Of a stretch of DNA of 64,000 bases, positions 8,643 through 18,691 are shown one piece after another. The notes under the pieces are model-generated. The model ran no database searches, was not told the DNA's origin, and saw nothing but the letters and a program-made list of their open reading frames with translations. Each line of letters opens with the position of its first letter. Within the stretch, counting starts at the first letter, position 1. The stretch comes from an uncultured Cellulophaga sp. (GTDB lineage Bacteria; Bacteroidota; Bacteroidia; Flavobacteriales; Flavobacteriaceae): NCBI GenBank assembly GCA_947496695.1, contig CANMEI010000001.1, forward strand, positions 496,001 to 560,000. The letters run 5' to 3'. The translations under genes were made by a program, and so were the position numbers.

Positions 8643-9986
8643 CTAAAGTTGTTTACCCATAATTTTATTGTGAATATGTACTGCTGCACTATCAGATAAG
8701 CTTGCAACATAACAACAAGTATTTAAAAGTAAGTTATATAAACTACCTTCCGTGTTCTTATAAAATTCAGGTAAAGTTTCTATTAACAGCTGATCATAAT
8801 TAGAGGCTTTGTACTCTTTTTTGTTGATTAACGCTCTAGTGTAAACACTTAAAATATCTGATATTATTTTATATCCTGCTATTTCTTTTTCTACTACTTC
8901 TGATGAACGATAGATTTTATCTACACTGATTGTAATAATATCATCAATTTGAGCTTTATATTTACTTTTATCTAAAAGAGAAACATTAAAATCTCCTTTT
9001 AATATGGTCTCTTCATTTTCAATAAAAACATCTACAGCATCTTGTATTAAAGTGTTTATTGCTAATGCTCTCAAATAACTCAAACGGTCTTCCATATGAG
9101 CCATAGCATTGTATTTTTTAGTATTGATACTATCTTTTACAAGTTTAATTAGATACTCTAATGCAAAATCTTCAGGTATTAAACCAAGATTTATTCCGTC
9201 TTCAAAATCAATAATAGTATAGCATATATCATCTGCAGCTTCAACTAAAAAAGTTAAAGGGTGTCTTGAAAAACTAATAGCATCACCTTCTCTTGTTTGT
9301 ATTAAGCCTAATTCTTCAGCAATAACAACAAATGCATCTTTATCTGATTGAAAAAAACCAAATTTTTTATCTGCAATATGTTTTGTTGGTTTTTTAGGTA
9401 AAGATTCTTTAGGGTACTTCATAAATGCACCCAAAGTACCATAACTCAACCTTAAACCACCTTGTACACCTACTCGATTTGCTGTAAGCAAACGAAAACC
9501 ATTTGCATTACCTTCAAAATCTATAATATCTTGATATTCTTTATCACTAAGTAGTGATTTATATTTTGCACCTTCACCTGTTTTAAAAAATTCGCCTATT
9601 GCTTTCTCACCACTATGGCCAAAAGGTGGATTCCCAATATCATGAGATAAGGCAGCAGCAGCTATAATGGCTCCAAAATCATTAATTTGAAAGCCGTGAA
9701 CTTCTTTTAGATATGGATGCTTTTCTAAAATTTTTTTTCCAACTATTCTACCTAAACTACGACCAACAACAGAAACTTCCATACTATGGGTAAGTCTTGT
9801 ATGTACAAAATCTGTTTTTGAAAGAGGAATAACTTGAGTCTTATCTTGTAAACTTCTAAAGGCTGATGAAAAAATAATACGGTCATAATCAACCTCAAAA
9901 CCTAACCTAGTTTCATCTTGTTCCTTTCTTATTCTTTTATGATTATCGCCCTGTCTTTTTAAAGATAGTAACTGCTCCCAATACAT
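8643..9986 (-). CDS. dgt: Deoxyguanosinetriphosphate triphosphohydrolase
   Basis: Hydrolyses dGTP (or other dNTPs) to the nucleoside and triphosphate, limiting dNTP pools. The 447-residue protein has the HD-domain metal ligands in order: RLTHSMEV near residue 64 and ALSHDIGNPPFGHSGE near residue 112, where the insert with GNPPFGH is typical of dNTPase HD proteins. The opening RRLQDKTQV-like segment (FRSLQDKTQVIPL) also fits. It stands alone on the minus strand between a convergent neighbour and a divergent one. Substrate preference among dNTPs cannot be read from sequence. Confidence 0.92.
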   Translation of the reverse strand: MYWEQLLSLKRQGDNHKRIRKEQDETRLGFEVDYDRIIFSSAFRSLQDKTQVIPLSKTDFVHTRLTHSMEVSVVGRSLGRIVGKKILEKHPYLKEVHGFQINDFGAIIAAAALSHDIGNPPFGHSGEKAIGEFFKTGEGAKYKSLLSDKEYQDIIDFEGNANGFRLLTANRVGVQGGLRLSYGTLGAFMKYPKESLPKKPTKHIADKKFGFFQSDKDAFVVIAEELGLIQTREGDAISFSRHPLTFLVEAADDICYTIIDFEDGINLGLIPEDFALEYLIKLVKDSINTKKYNAMAHMEDRLSYLRALAINTLIQDAVDVFIENEETILKGDFNVSLLDKSKYKAQIDDIITISVDKIYRSSEVVEKEIAGYKIISDILSVYTRALINKKEYKASNYDQLLIETLPEFYKNTEGSLYNLLLNTCCYVASLSDSAAVHIHNKIMGKQL

Positions 9987-10132
9987 AGTTTAAATTTTAA
10001 TGCAAGATACTTTTTTAGAAAATAGTATTTCACAAAAAAACAGATAAAACAATGATCTACTATTAACTTATAGGTAACATTAACTTTACAATTGTACTCT
10101 TATTTTGCAAAGCAAAATAAAAATTAGATTTG

Positions 10133-10552
10133 ATGAAAAATATACTATTAATTACCATGCTTTTAGTTATTGGAAATTTGTTTTCACAAAACAAAGGAAC
10201 TATTGTTGGTAAAGTTTCTGATATTGAGTTAAATGATGAACCTATATTGTTTGCTCAAGTTGAAATAAAAAATAGTTCTAAAACAGCACAAACTAATTTT
10301 CATGGTAATTTTGAAATATCTGATATTACTCCAGGTGAATATACACTTGTATTTAGTTTCTTAGGATATGAAACTGTGGAAGTTCCCGTTGAAGTTAAAA
10401 ACAATGAAACTATAAGAGTTAATGGTAAGTTGAAAACTAAAGTAGTAGAATTTGATACTGCTTTTAAAGATGAATTGGTATCATCTGAAAAAATAACAAA
10501 AATTACTTTTCAAGAAAATTCCCTTAAAATTGAAAATACTAAAAGTTATTAA
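10133..10552 (+). CDS. Secreted carboxypeptidase-regulatory-like domain protein
   Basis: 139 residues: signal peptide (about 1-18, ending FSQ) and one CarboxypepD_reg-like beta-sandwich (GTIVGKVSD near residue 22 to EVPVEVKNN near 100). In Bacteroidota this domain usually forms the N-terminus of TonB-dependent receptors, but no barrel follows; the protein ends after a 40-residue polar tail. ATG 10133 is chosen; an in-frame TTG directly before it adds one residue. It may be a stand-alone envelope protein. It has no close neighbours on its strand. Confidence 0.7.
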   Translation: MKNILLITMLLVIGNLFSQNKGTIVGKVSDIELNDEPILFAQVEIKNSSKTAQTNFHGNFEISDITPGEYTLVFSFLGYETVEVPVEVKNNETIRVNGKLKTKVVEFDTAFKDELVSSEKITKITFQENSLKIENTKSY

Positions 10553-10722
10553 ACTGAATAACCTTTAAGTATTTCTATTTTTAATACATATAGGCACCCC
10601 TTTACAAATTGTATTTGTATATTTCAAGCCTGTTAATTCATTAGTATTAATAAACATCATAACATTATATTAACCTTAGTACATTTTATTAATAGCACTT
10701 TTGCTTTTATTTATATTATTTG

Positions 10723-13011
10723 ATGAGCGAGAACATTTATCTTTTTATGATTGCAGCTTTAGCAATCTTAGCAGTAGCAGATTTAGTTGTAGGTGTTAGT
10801 AATGATGCTGTCAATTTTTTAAACTCTGCCATAGGCTCAAAAGCAGTTTCTTTTAAAACAATAATGATTGTTGCTAGTATTGGTATTACTCTTGGTGCTG
10901 TCTCATCAAGTGGTATGATGGATATTGCCAAAACCGGAATCTTCAATCCAAACAACTTTTTCTTTTCAGAGGTCATGATTATTTTCATGGCAGTTATGAT
11001 TACTGATATTTTACTTTTAGATTTTTTCAATACTTTAGGCATGCCTACCTCAACAACAGTTTCTATTGTTTTTGAACTTTTAGGAGCGGCACTTGCCATA
11101 TCAGTATTAAAAATATTTGATTTAGATGAAAGCTTATTAAGCATAGGGAATTACATAAACACAGATAAAGCAATCCAAATTATATTTGGCATTCTATTGT
11201 CTGTTGTAATAGCTTTTTCTGCTGGCGCTGTTATTCAATTTTTTACAAGGCTTTTAATCACTTTTAACTTTGACAAAAAACCAAAATGGGTTAGCTCTCT
11301 TTTTGGAGGTATTGCTATAACAGGTATTATTTATTTTATAATTGTAAAAGGCTTAAAGAGCGCTTCAGTATTAAATGGCCCAATATCTGATTTTATTTCA
11401 TCGCAAACAGAACTTTTTATATTCCTAAATTTTATAATCTGGACACTTGTAACATTTTTATTAAGTACAGTATTCAAAACAAACGTTTATAAATTAATTA
11501 TCCTTTTAGGTACTTTTGCTTTAGCTATGGCTTTTGCCGGTAATGACTTGGTTAATTTTATTGGTGTTCCTATTGCTGCTTTACAATCTTTTCAAGATTG
11601 GAGCAGTTCTGATGTTCTAGCTACAGAATATGTTATGAGCGGTTTAACAACACCTGTAAAAACTCCTATTTTTTTACTATTACTATCAGGTTTAATAATG
11701 ATTTTAACAATCTGGTTTTCATCAAAAGCTAAAAACGTAGTAAAAACCAGTGTTGACCTTTCAAGACAAGATGAAGGTGAAGAACGTTTTGAACCTAATT
11801 TTTTATCAAGACAAATTGTTCGTTTTTCTGTAAATGCATCTGAAGTTTTAAACACTCTTTTACCTGCTGCAGTGCAAAAAAGTATTGAAAAAAGGTTCCA
11901 AAAACCTGCTCCAGCAATTCTTAAAGTAAAAGAACAAGATAAACCTGCTTTTGACTTAGTTAGAGCCGCTGTTAATTTAATGGTTGCGAGTATATTAATA
12001 TCCTTAGCTACGTCAATGAAATTACCTTTATCCACAACCTATGTAACGTTTATGGTTGCCATGGGAACTTCTCTTGCAGATAAAGCTTGGGGTGCAGAAA
12101 GTGCTGTTTATAGAGTTGCTGGTGTTTTAAATGTTATTGGAGGGTGGTTTTTCACTGCCATAATTGCTTCTGTAGCTTCAGCTACTATTGCCGCTATTAT
12201 TCATTTTGGCGGGTTTACTGCGACTGTTATTTTATTAATACTAGCTGTATTAATGATTTCTAGAAACTACTTTAAACAGAACAAAAAAGCTAAAGAAATA
12301 AAAGCTGAAGATAGTCTTAGAAGATCAGAAAGTAGTTCTATACAAGGTGTAATTGAAGAAAGTGTTAGTAATATTTCTAATGTTATTAGCAGAAGTAACA
12401 AAATTTACACAAATACTATTGATGGTATTGGCAGGCATGATTTAGATGCATTAAAAAAGAATAAAAAAGGTGTAGTAAAATTATCAAAAGAAATTGACGA
12501 TTTGAGAGACAACATTTTTTACTTTATCAAAAATTTAGATGAGACTAGTGTTGGTGCTAGTAATTTCTATATTAGTATTTTAGGATACCTACAAGATATG
12601 GCTCAATCACTAGAGTACATTAGCAAGGTCAGCCATAAACATATACATAACAACCACAAAAAATTAAAATACAATCAGATAAAAGAATTAAAAGAGATTG
12701 ATTTAAAACTAGAGAGCGTTTTTAAAAACACAAAAAAAGCTTTTGATTCAAGATCATTTGAGCAGATAGGTGAAATTTTAAAACACAAACACGAAGCTTT
12801 TGATTTGGTTTCGCAAAAAATAGCTAAACAAGTCGAAAGAACTAGAACAGAAGAATCTAGCCCTAAAAATACCGCTTTATATTTTTCATTATTACAAGAA
12901 ACTAAAGATTTATTGGTTGCTACTATGAATTTGTTAGAGTTATATTATAATGAACATGATAGTAGTATAGAACCGGCTAAAGTTGAAAATAGCGACAATT
13001 TAGATAGGTAA
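10723..13011 (+). CDS. PiT-family inorganic phosphate transporter with C-terminal PhoU-like domain
   Basis: Low-affinity, cation-coupled phosphate permease of the inner membrane. The 762-residue protein has two PiT signature repeats: GVSNDAVNFLNSAIGSKA near residue 24 and GNDLVNFIGVPIAALQS near 273, plus the late MKLPLSTTYVTFMVAMGTSL near 432. About 12 membrane segments run to residue 525. The last 220 residues are hydrophilic and helical, resembling PhoU (DLRDNIFYFIKNLDETSVGA), which in other genomes is a separate regulator. The start is ATG 10723; an in-frame TTG at 10720 adds one residue. A strong bidirectional terminator follows. Confidence 0.92.
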   Translation: MSENIYLFMIAALAILAVADLVVGVSNDAVNFLNSAIGSKAVSFKTIMIVASIGITLGAVSSSGMMDIAKTGIFNPNNFFFSEVMIIFMAVMITDILLLDFFNTLGMPTSTTVSIVFELLGAALAISVLKIFDLDESLLSIGNYINTDKAIQIIFGILLSVVIAFSAGAVIQFFTRLLITFNFDKKPKWVSSLFGGIAITGIIYFIIVKGLKSASVLNGPISDFISSQTELFIFLNFIIWTLVTFLLSTVFKTNVYKLIILLGTFALAMAFAGNDLVNFIGVPIAALQSFQDWSSSDVLATEYVMSGLTTPVKTPIFLLLLSGLIMILTIWFSSKAKNVVKTSVDLSRQDEGEERFEPNFLSRQIVRFSVNASEVLNTLLPAAVQKSIEKRFQKPAPAILKVKEQDKPAFDLVRAAVNLMVASILISLATSMKLPLSTTYVTFMVAMGTSLADKAWGAESAVYRVAGVLNVIGGWFFTAIIASVASATIAAIIHFGGFTATVILLILAVLMISRNYFKQNKKAKEIKAEDSLRRSESSSIQGVIEESVSNISNVISRSNKIYTNTIDGIGRHDLDALKKNKKGVVKLSKEIDDLRDNIFYFIKNLDETSVGASNFYISILGYLQDMAQSLEYISKVSHKHIHNNHKKLKYNQIKELKEIDLKLESVFKNTKKAFDSRSFEQIGEILKHKHEAFDLVSQKIAKQVERTRTEESSPKNTALYFSLLQETKDLLVATMNLLELYYNEHDSSIEPAKVENSDNLDR

Positions 13012-13035
13012 TAAATTCATAATTACACATATAAT

Positions 13036-13072
13036 AAAAAGGGGTGGAAATTAATAATTTCCACCCCTTTTT
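13036..13072. terminator. Strong bidirectional terminator
   Basis: A perfect 17-bp stem (13036-13052 with 13056-13072, core GGGGTGGAAATT) with a 3-nt loop and A/T-rich outer arms lies between the convergent pit gene and the zinc protease gene, and can serve both strands. Confidence 0.9.
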
Positions 13073-13124
13073 ATTAATTTTCAATTCTTAAATAATTCTA
13101 AAATTTAGAATTCAAAACTATCAC

Positions 13125-15620
13125 TTACTTAATTGAACTCGTTTCTAACAACTTATCAATACGGGCAATAACATCTTTATAATGATAACGCGTTTCTATT
13201 TTTAGTCCAGAATTTTTAACACTTTTAAGGCTAGATCTTAAACCTGTTAATTCTCCACGTACTAAAGCTCTAACATCTGAAGTGTTTACATCATAATTAA
13301 TGGGTCCCTCAAAACCTGATCTACGTGAAGATCTTACCGTATATTCCTCATTTAACAAGTAATCCATTCTATCAAGGTAAGAACGCTGTAGATTTCTTCT
13401 GTAGATAGAGACACTTCTACCGTTATTAACTTCACTCCAAATACCTAAACGTAAATCCTTAAACATCTCATAAGCACTATAGTAATCACCTTCTATAATT
13501 TCTGCATCAATCAACCTACCTAATCTGTCAAAACTCAAAATTGAATTAAGATGACGCTCTTGAACCTTTCTTACCTTTTCAAAATAACCTGCATGATCAA
13601 TATTTTGTAAAATATTTTTATCAATCAACCACTCTGGTGTTTCAAAAATATTTTCTTGCAACCATTTCATAGATTCTTTTTGAGATTGCCTATCTAAACG
13701 ACTATAAATAACACCCGCTTGTTCTGGTTTTTTTATATTCTCAAATACACCACCAATATTGGTCACTACATGACCAATATAACGACTATAAACACCTAAA
13801 AGCTCTCCATAAAGTTCTTCTAAGTCTGCGTAATTATTAGTCTCAGCAGATGTCCATGTAGGTAAATTAATTGCAACATACTTTAAGTTTTTTAATCCGT
13901 AAGTACTCGCTAATACTGGATCATTTCCAACACCTTCTGTTTGTGATTGCGGATCAAACGTACTTGATTGCCTTCCAAACTTATACATTGGATTATCTGC
14001 TTTTTCAATAATCCACTTATCCAAAATTGGAATTTCATCTTCCGCTGAAGTGATATCTGAAATATAACGATACCCCCAATTAGCAGCATAGTGATCATAA
14101 GGACCCATTTGACGTATAAATCTCACATTTTTATCTCCCGGTTGTGCTACATAATTATATCTGGTATAATCCATTAAACTTGCTGCTAAACCAAATTCTT
14201 TAGTAAAAGTAGCATCTCTTAACGATTCTACTGGATAAGCATAACTAGCAGCCATATTATGAGGAAAACCTAACGCATGACCTACCTCATGAGCAATTAC
14301 CATACGCATCATCTCTCCAATTTCTTCATCTGGAGTATTTAGTGTTCTAGCTGATGGATTTGCTGCACCAGTTTCTAACAAATATCTATTTCTGTAACTT
14401 CTCAAATGATTATGGTACCATATAATATCACTTTCAATAATCTCACCACTTCTAGGGTCAGATACACTTGGTCCAACAGCATTTCTTGTTGTACTTGCCA
14501 CATAACGAACCACTGAATATCTTATATCTTCAGGACTAAATTCAGGATCTTCTTCTACTGTTGGTGCCTCTTTTGCTATAATTGCATTTTTAAATCCTGC
14601 AGTTTCAAAAGGTTTTTGCCAATCTTCAATTCCTTGTTTAATATATTCTTTTAAATTTTCTGGAGTTCCTGGATCTAAATAATATACAATAGGTTTTACT
14701 GGTTCTACTAATTCACCTCTAGCATAAGCTTCAGGGTCTTTTGGTTCTAGTCTCCAACGTCTAATGTATGTTTTTTCATCTGCCTTTAATTCTTCACTAC
14801 CAAAATCATATTGACTTACTGTGAAAAATCCAACTCTAGGATCAAACAATCTTGGTTGCATGGGTTTTTCCGGTAATAGTATCATTGACTGGTTCATTTG
14901 AAGACTAATGGAACCTGTGTTTGATCTTACTGGTGGTTCTGAAGCATCATAAGTAAAATCTTGTCTTACCTCAATATTTTCTGGAAAACTCTTTACACTA
15001 TTAATATAACTCCTGGAAGCATCAAGCTTTTTTACCTTATATTCTTTACGTAATCTACTTGATAGTCCACTAATTGCAGGAATATCATCTGAAAAAAACT
15101 TAGTAACATCAATAACTACAGCAGTAGAATCTTTATTAAATGCTTTTATATCAAAAGAAAACAATGTAGGTTCATAATTATTCACCTCAACAGATTTTGA
15201 TATTGCTTTTGTACTGTCTGCTATATTTGAAAAAGACTTTACTTTTAGCAAAATTTTATTCTGAAAACGTTCCCAGTTAACTACTTGCTCATTAGTTTTT
15301 GAACCAGCGTTCATATAACCACCACCTAAACCACTAGGTATTTGGGCAATTCTACTTACCCAAAGCATATCTTTATTTAATTTATTAAATGGAATTTCGT
15401 AGAAGTAATTGTTTTTTACTTGATGTGTTATAAATAAACCCTCATCAGTAATAGCATCTTTTGTGATTACTTGCAAATAATCTTTTATGCCGTTTTTGTC
15501 TTTTGCATTGGAAATCGTTTTTTCAACTTCTTTAGCTTTTTTGTTTTTCTTTTTCTGTGCTTGAATACCTTTAAAAGAAATTAATGCAAGGCAAACACAT
15601 AATATTAGTGATTTTTTCAT
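13125..15620 (-). CDS. Secreted zinc-dependent metalloprotease (DUF5117/DUF5118 type)
   Basis: An 831-residue exported protease. The signal peptide covers about residues 1-22. The gluzincin/metzincin-type site HEVGHALGFPHN (HExxHxxGxxH) lies near residue 445, supplying three zinc His and the catalytic Glu. The N-terminal part matches the DUF5118 and DUF5117 families found beside this catalytic domain in Bacteroidota. A basic, Lys-rich spacer (KKKNKKAKEVEK) follows the signal peptide. It is monocistronic, upstream of the terminator at 13036-13072. The substrate is unknown; a role in protein scavenging is inference. Confidence 0.88.
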   Translation of the reverse strand: MKKSLILCVCLALISFKGIQAQKKKNKKAKEVEKTISNAKDKNGIKDYLQVITKDAITDEGLFITHQVKNNYFYEIPFNKLNKDMLWVSRIAQIPSGLGGGYMNAGSKTNEQVVNWERFQNKILLKVKSFSNIADSTKAISKSVEVNNYEPTLFSFDIKAFNKDSTAVVIDVTKFFSDDIPAISGLSSRLRKEYKVKKLDASRSYINSVKSFPENIEVRQDFTYDASEPPVRSNTGSISLQMNQSMILLPEKPMQPRLFDPRVGFFTVSQYDFGSEELKADEKTYIRRWRLEPKDPEAYARGELVEPVKPIVYYLDPGTPENLKEYIKQGIEDWQKPFETAGFKNAIIAKEAPTVEEDPEFSPEDIRYSVVRYVASTTRNAVGPSVSDPRSGEIIESDIIWYHNHLRSYRNRYLLETGAANPSARTLNTPDEEIGEMMRMVIAHEVGHALGFPHNMAASYAYPVESLRDATFTKEFGLAASLMDYTRYNYVAQPGDKNVRFIRQMGPYDHYAANWGYRYISDITSAEDEIPILDKWIIEKADNPMYKFGRQSSTFDPQSQTEGVGNDPVLASTYGLKNLKYVAINLPTWTSAETNNYADLEELYGELLGVYSRYIGHVVTNIGGVFENIKKPEQAGVIYSRLDRQSQKESMKWLQENIFETPEWLIDKNILQNIDHAGYFEKVRKVQERHLNSILSFDRLGRLIDAEIIEGDYYSAYEMFKDLRLGIWSEVNNGRSVSIYRRNLQRSYLDRMDYLLNEEYTVRSSRRSGFEGPINYDVNTSDVRALVRGELTGLRSSLKSVKNSGLKIETRYHYKDVIARIDKLLETSSIK

Positions 15621-15749
15621 AAAATAGAATTGGTTCGTAGCATTCTAAATTAAAAAAAAGAGCCCTAGCACTAATATATTTCGCGCAACATTAACATATT
15701 AAAAAATACATTCTAATATTTTTCTTATAAAAACATCAAAATAATAATG

Positions 15750-16337
15750 TTATCTATAAAAATTCATCTTGTCTATATATTTCCAAACTTCTAAAGGTAG
15801 TAACGGCATAATATTTTTGCCATCTTTATGAGCTTTTCGAATAAAGGTAGACGAGATTTCCATTATTGGAGCATCTACTTTATGGATTTTAGGATGGTTT
15901 TTAAATTGATGATCCGCCTCTCCTTCTGAAACTCTTGGATATACATAAATATTATATTGTTCAAGAATTATCTGGTAATTTTTCCATTTATGAAAAGTCT
16001 TAAGGTTATCTTCTCCCATAATTAATGAGAATTCATAACCTTCAGGATATTTTTCAGTAAGATGTGCTAAAGTGGTAACGGTGTAGTTTGGTTGTGGTAA
16101 ATTAAACTCAATAGTACTTGGTTTTAAACTGTCATAAGCTTCTGTAGCATCAAAAACCATTTGATACCTATCATTATTACTTAACAACGTTTTTTTTGTT
16201 TTAAAAGGGCTCTGCGGCGTTACTACAAACCAAATTTCATCTAATTCTGAAAATTCTACCATGTGGTTGGCAATAATCAAATGCCCCATATGAATAGGGT
16301 TAAATGTTCCAAAATACAATCCTACTTTTTTTCTCAA
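15750..16337 (-). CDS. nadD: Nicotinate-nucleotide adenylyltransferase
   Basis: Transfers AMP from ATP to nicotinate mononucleotide in NAD synthesis. The 195-residue product has the nucleotidyltransferase motif GTFNPIHMGHL near residue 10 and the second motif ISSTFIRK near residue 162. The start is TTG at 16335-16337 (reading LRKKVGLYFGTF); no in-frame ATG fits the conserved N-terminus. It lies 6 nt after gmk and is the last gene of the yicC-gmk-nadD operon. Confidence 0.94.
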   Translation of the reverse strand: MRKKVGLYFGTFNPIHMGHLIIANHMVEFSELDEIWFVVTPQSPFKTKKTLLSNNDRYQMVFDATEAYDSLKPSTIEFNLPQPNYTVTTLAHLTEKYPEGYEFSLIMGEDNLKTFHKWKNYQIILEQYNIYVYPRVSEGEADHQFKNHPKIHKVDAPIMEISSTFIRKAHKDGKNIMPLLPLEVWKYIDKMNFYR

Positions 16338-16343
16338 GAGTGT

Positions 16344-16913
16344 TTACTTAATAAATTCTGCGACTAAATCGTGTGCCTCTTTTAGTGCCGTATCTAAATC
16401 ATAATTTTTTATGATTGAATCAAACTGAGGTGCAGTTGCTAATTCTACTGATGCTTTCGCGATTCTCATATTAATTTTGTCTTCGCTTTCAGTACTTCTT
16501 TTTTTCAACCGAATTTTTAATTCATCAACACTTGGTGGTTTTACAAAAACAGCTAAAGTTTGCTCTGGAAATTTCTTTTTTATTCTAAGACCGCCAACAA
16601 CATCAATATCAAAAATCACGTTTTTACCTTCTGCCCATAAACGCTCTACTTCACTTTTTAAGGTTCCGTAAAAATTATCACGATATACCTCTTCCCACTC
16701 TAAAAAATCATCATTTTTAATATGATTTTTAAATTCAGAAAGTGACATAAAGTAATAATGCTCTTTATTTTTTTCTTTACCTCTTCTTGGTCTTGACGTT
16801 GCAGAAATTGAAAAAGCTAAATTTAATTCTTCTTGCTGTAACAAGTGCCTCACTATAGTTGTTTTTCCACTACCTGAAGGTGCCGAAAATATAATTAATT
16901 TACCTCCCTTCAT
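16344..16913 (-). CDS. gmk: Guanylate kinase
   Basis: Phosphorylates GMP to GDP in purine nucleotide recycling. The 189-residue product has the P-loop APSGSGKTT near residue 10 and the GMP-binding segment SATSRPRRGKEKNKEHYYF near residue 38. The start codon overlaps the stop of yicC by one base (TAATG), so translation is coupled. The order yicC-gmk-nadD is common in Bacteroidota. Confidence 0.97.
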   Translation of the reverse strand: MKGGKLIIFSAPSGSGKTTIVRHLLQQEELNLAFSISATSRPRRGKEKNKEHYYFMSLSEFKNHIKNDDFLEWEEVYRDNFYGTLKSEVERLWAEGKNVIFDIDVVGGLRIKKKFPEQTLAVFVKPPSVDELKIRLKKRSTESEDKINMRIAKASVELATAPQFDSIIKNYDLDTALKEAHDLVAEFIK

Positions 16914-17770
16914 TACAATACATTAAGCATTTGTTCTTTAATTTTTTCTAGCTCATCTTTCATTTGAACTACCACTTGCTGTAATGGTGCAAAATTAGCT
17001 TTTGACCCTATAGTATTAATTTCTCTACCAATTTCTTGACAAATAAAACCTAATTTTCTACCGTTAGAATCTTTAGAAGTAAGTGTTGTGATAAAATAAT
17101 CTAAATGATTAGCTAACCTTACTTTCTCTTCAGTAATATCATATTTTTCAAGATAGTATATTAATTCTTGCTCAAAACGGTTTGCATCTAAATCAGTTTT
17201 TAAATCAGATACAGCTTTTTCCAATCTTTCACGTATTGTTCCTAATCTATCTTTATCTAAATTAACAACCTCAACTAATAATGATTTTATTGTATTAATT
17301 CTAACAACAAAATCATCATCTAAAACCTGACCTTCTTCAGATCTAAATTTATTAATTTCTTTTAAAGCTACCTCTAAAGCTTTCTCAATAGCTAAAAATT
17401 CTTTTTCATCAATATCTTCACGTTCAGTTTTCATAGCGTCTGGCATTCTCATTGCCATTTCCAACAACTGAACATCTTCAACTTTAGCTATTTCACTTAA
17501 TTGAGACATATACTGCTTTACAACAACTTCATTTATTACAGATGTTGTAGCATTACCAGTATTTTCTACATATAATCCAAAATCTACTTTACCTCTTACT
17601 AATGCACTTGCTATGGTTTTACGTAACTGTAATTCCTTTTCTTTATATGCTGAAGGCATACGTGCATTTAAATCTAAACTCTTACTGTTTAAAGATTTTA
17701 TCTCAATGGTAATTTTTTTACTTGGGAGTTGAATTACGTGTTTTCCAAACCCCGTCATTGACTGAATCAT
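16913..17770 (-). CDS. YicC-family endoribonuclease-like protein
   Basis: 285 residues with the N-terminal YicC signature MTGFG and SLNSKSLD near residue 27, and the conserved C-terminal DUF1732 part (ICQEIGREINTIGSKAN near 243). Family members in E. coli act as endoribonucleases; activity here is inferred from family only. It heads the operon with gmk and nadD, driven by a TATCTTTG box 20 nt upstream. The protein is complete. Confidence 0.88.
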   Translation of the reverse strand: MIQSMTGFGKHVIQLPSKKITIEIKSLNSKSLDLNARMPSAYKEKELQLRKTIASALVRGKVDFGLYVENTGNATTSVINEVVVKQYMSQLSEIAKVEDVQLLEMAMRMPDAMKTEREDIDEKEFLAIEKALEVALKEINKFRSEEGQVLDDDFVVRINTIKSLLVEVVNLDKDRLGTIRERLEKAVSDLKTDLDANRFEQELIYYLEKYDITEEKVRLANHLDYFITTLTSKDSNGRKLGFICQEIGREINTIGSKANFAPLQQVVVQMKDELEKIKEQMLNVL

Positions 17771-17790
17771 ATATAGATTTTATTTTTTTG

Positions 17791-17798
17791 CAAAGATA
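17791..17798 (-). promoter_or_regulatory. -7 promoter box of the yicC-gmk-nadD operon
   Basis: TATCTTTG on the minus strand, 20 nt ahead of the yicC start. Confidence 0.55.
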
Positions 17799-17870
17799 CT
17801 TAAATTTCATCTTTCACTTTTAAGTTTTGCCTAAAATGAAAATAAGCAACAGCTTTTACTTTAAATAAAT

Positions 17871-18680
17871 TTAGTTTAATTCTCTAACCCAAATATTTCT
17901 AAAACTCACGTTACCACCACTATCTTTATGATCTTGTAAAATTATAGGTGCTTTGCCATGTGCCTTATTTTTAGGCCATCCTATAAATTGCGTAGTTCCT
18001 TTAATTTTAACATTATCTTGAACCAAGATACCATTATGGAATAAGGTAACTGTTGCAGATTTAGTTTTATTCCCTCTTTTATCAAACTCCGGAGCATGAT
18101 AAACAATATCATATGTATTCCATTCACCTACTGGCTTAGATGCTTTTACCAAAGGTATATGCTGTTTATATACTGATGCAACTTGCCCATTTACAAAAGT
18201 GCTACTTGATGTATTATCAAGTATCTGAATTTCATACCTACCTTGTAAAAAAACACCACTATCAATTTCTTTATTTTCTTCTAAATCAATATTTGCAGGT
18301 GATTTCCATTCTAAATGCAATTGAATATCTCCAAACTCCCTAACAGTTCTAATGTTTCCCGATTTACTTTTTACTGTAAAACTATGATCTGGATTAATAA
18401 TCCAATCTGCAATTTTAGAAATATCATCTACACGAACCCATTCATTTAAATTATCTTTATTGAATAATACTATCGCATCACTAGGTACTCCATCAGCTTC
18501 ACTAACTGTAACTACGGGTGGCACAGGAATATAAACTTCTGTTTCTTTAGCGTTCTCAGGCTCATCACCAGTAAATTCATCATATATGATTATTTCTGGT
18601 GTTGTATTTGTAGGTGTACTTTTTTTAGTATCCTTACAGGAAAACATAAATACAATTACAAATACATAGAAAAATTTCAT
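17871..18680 (-). CDS. DUF1080 lipoprotein, probable 3-keto-glycoside hydrolase
   Basis: 269 residues with a lipoprotein signal (hydrophobic stretch then FMFSC, lipid-anchored Cys near residue 15), a Thr/Pro-rich linker and a DUF1080 concanavalin-like domain (VLFNKDNLNEWVRVDD near 68 to SFRNIWVRELN at the end). DUF1080 is now described as a 3-keto-disaccharide hydrolase family. The gene follows the sugar isomerase by 11 nt on the same strand, and a Gfo/Idh/MocA oxidoreductase lies 2 kb away. Such genes co-occur in 3-keto-sugar pathways, so that role is likely but inferred. Confidence 0.8.
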   Translation of the reverse strand: MKFFYVFVIVFMFSCKDTKKSTPTNTTPEIIIYDEFTGDEPENAKETEVYIPVPPVVTVSEADGVPSDAIVLFNKDNLNEWVRVDDISKIADWIINPDHSFTVKSKSGNIRTVREFGDIQLHLEWKSPANIDLEENKEIDSGVFLQGRYEIQILDNTSSSTFVNGQVASVYKQHIPLVKASKPVGEWNTYDIVYHAPEFDKRGNKTKSATVTLFHNGILVQDNVKIKGTTQFIGWPKNKAHGKAPIILQDHKDSGGNVSFRNIWVRELN

Positions 18681-18691
18681 TTGATAAATTT

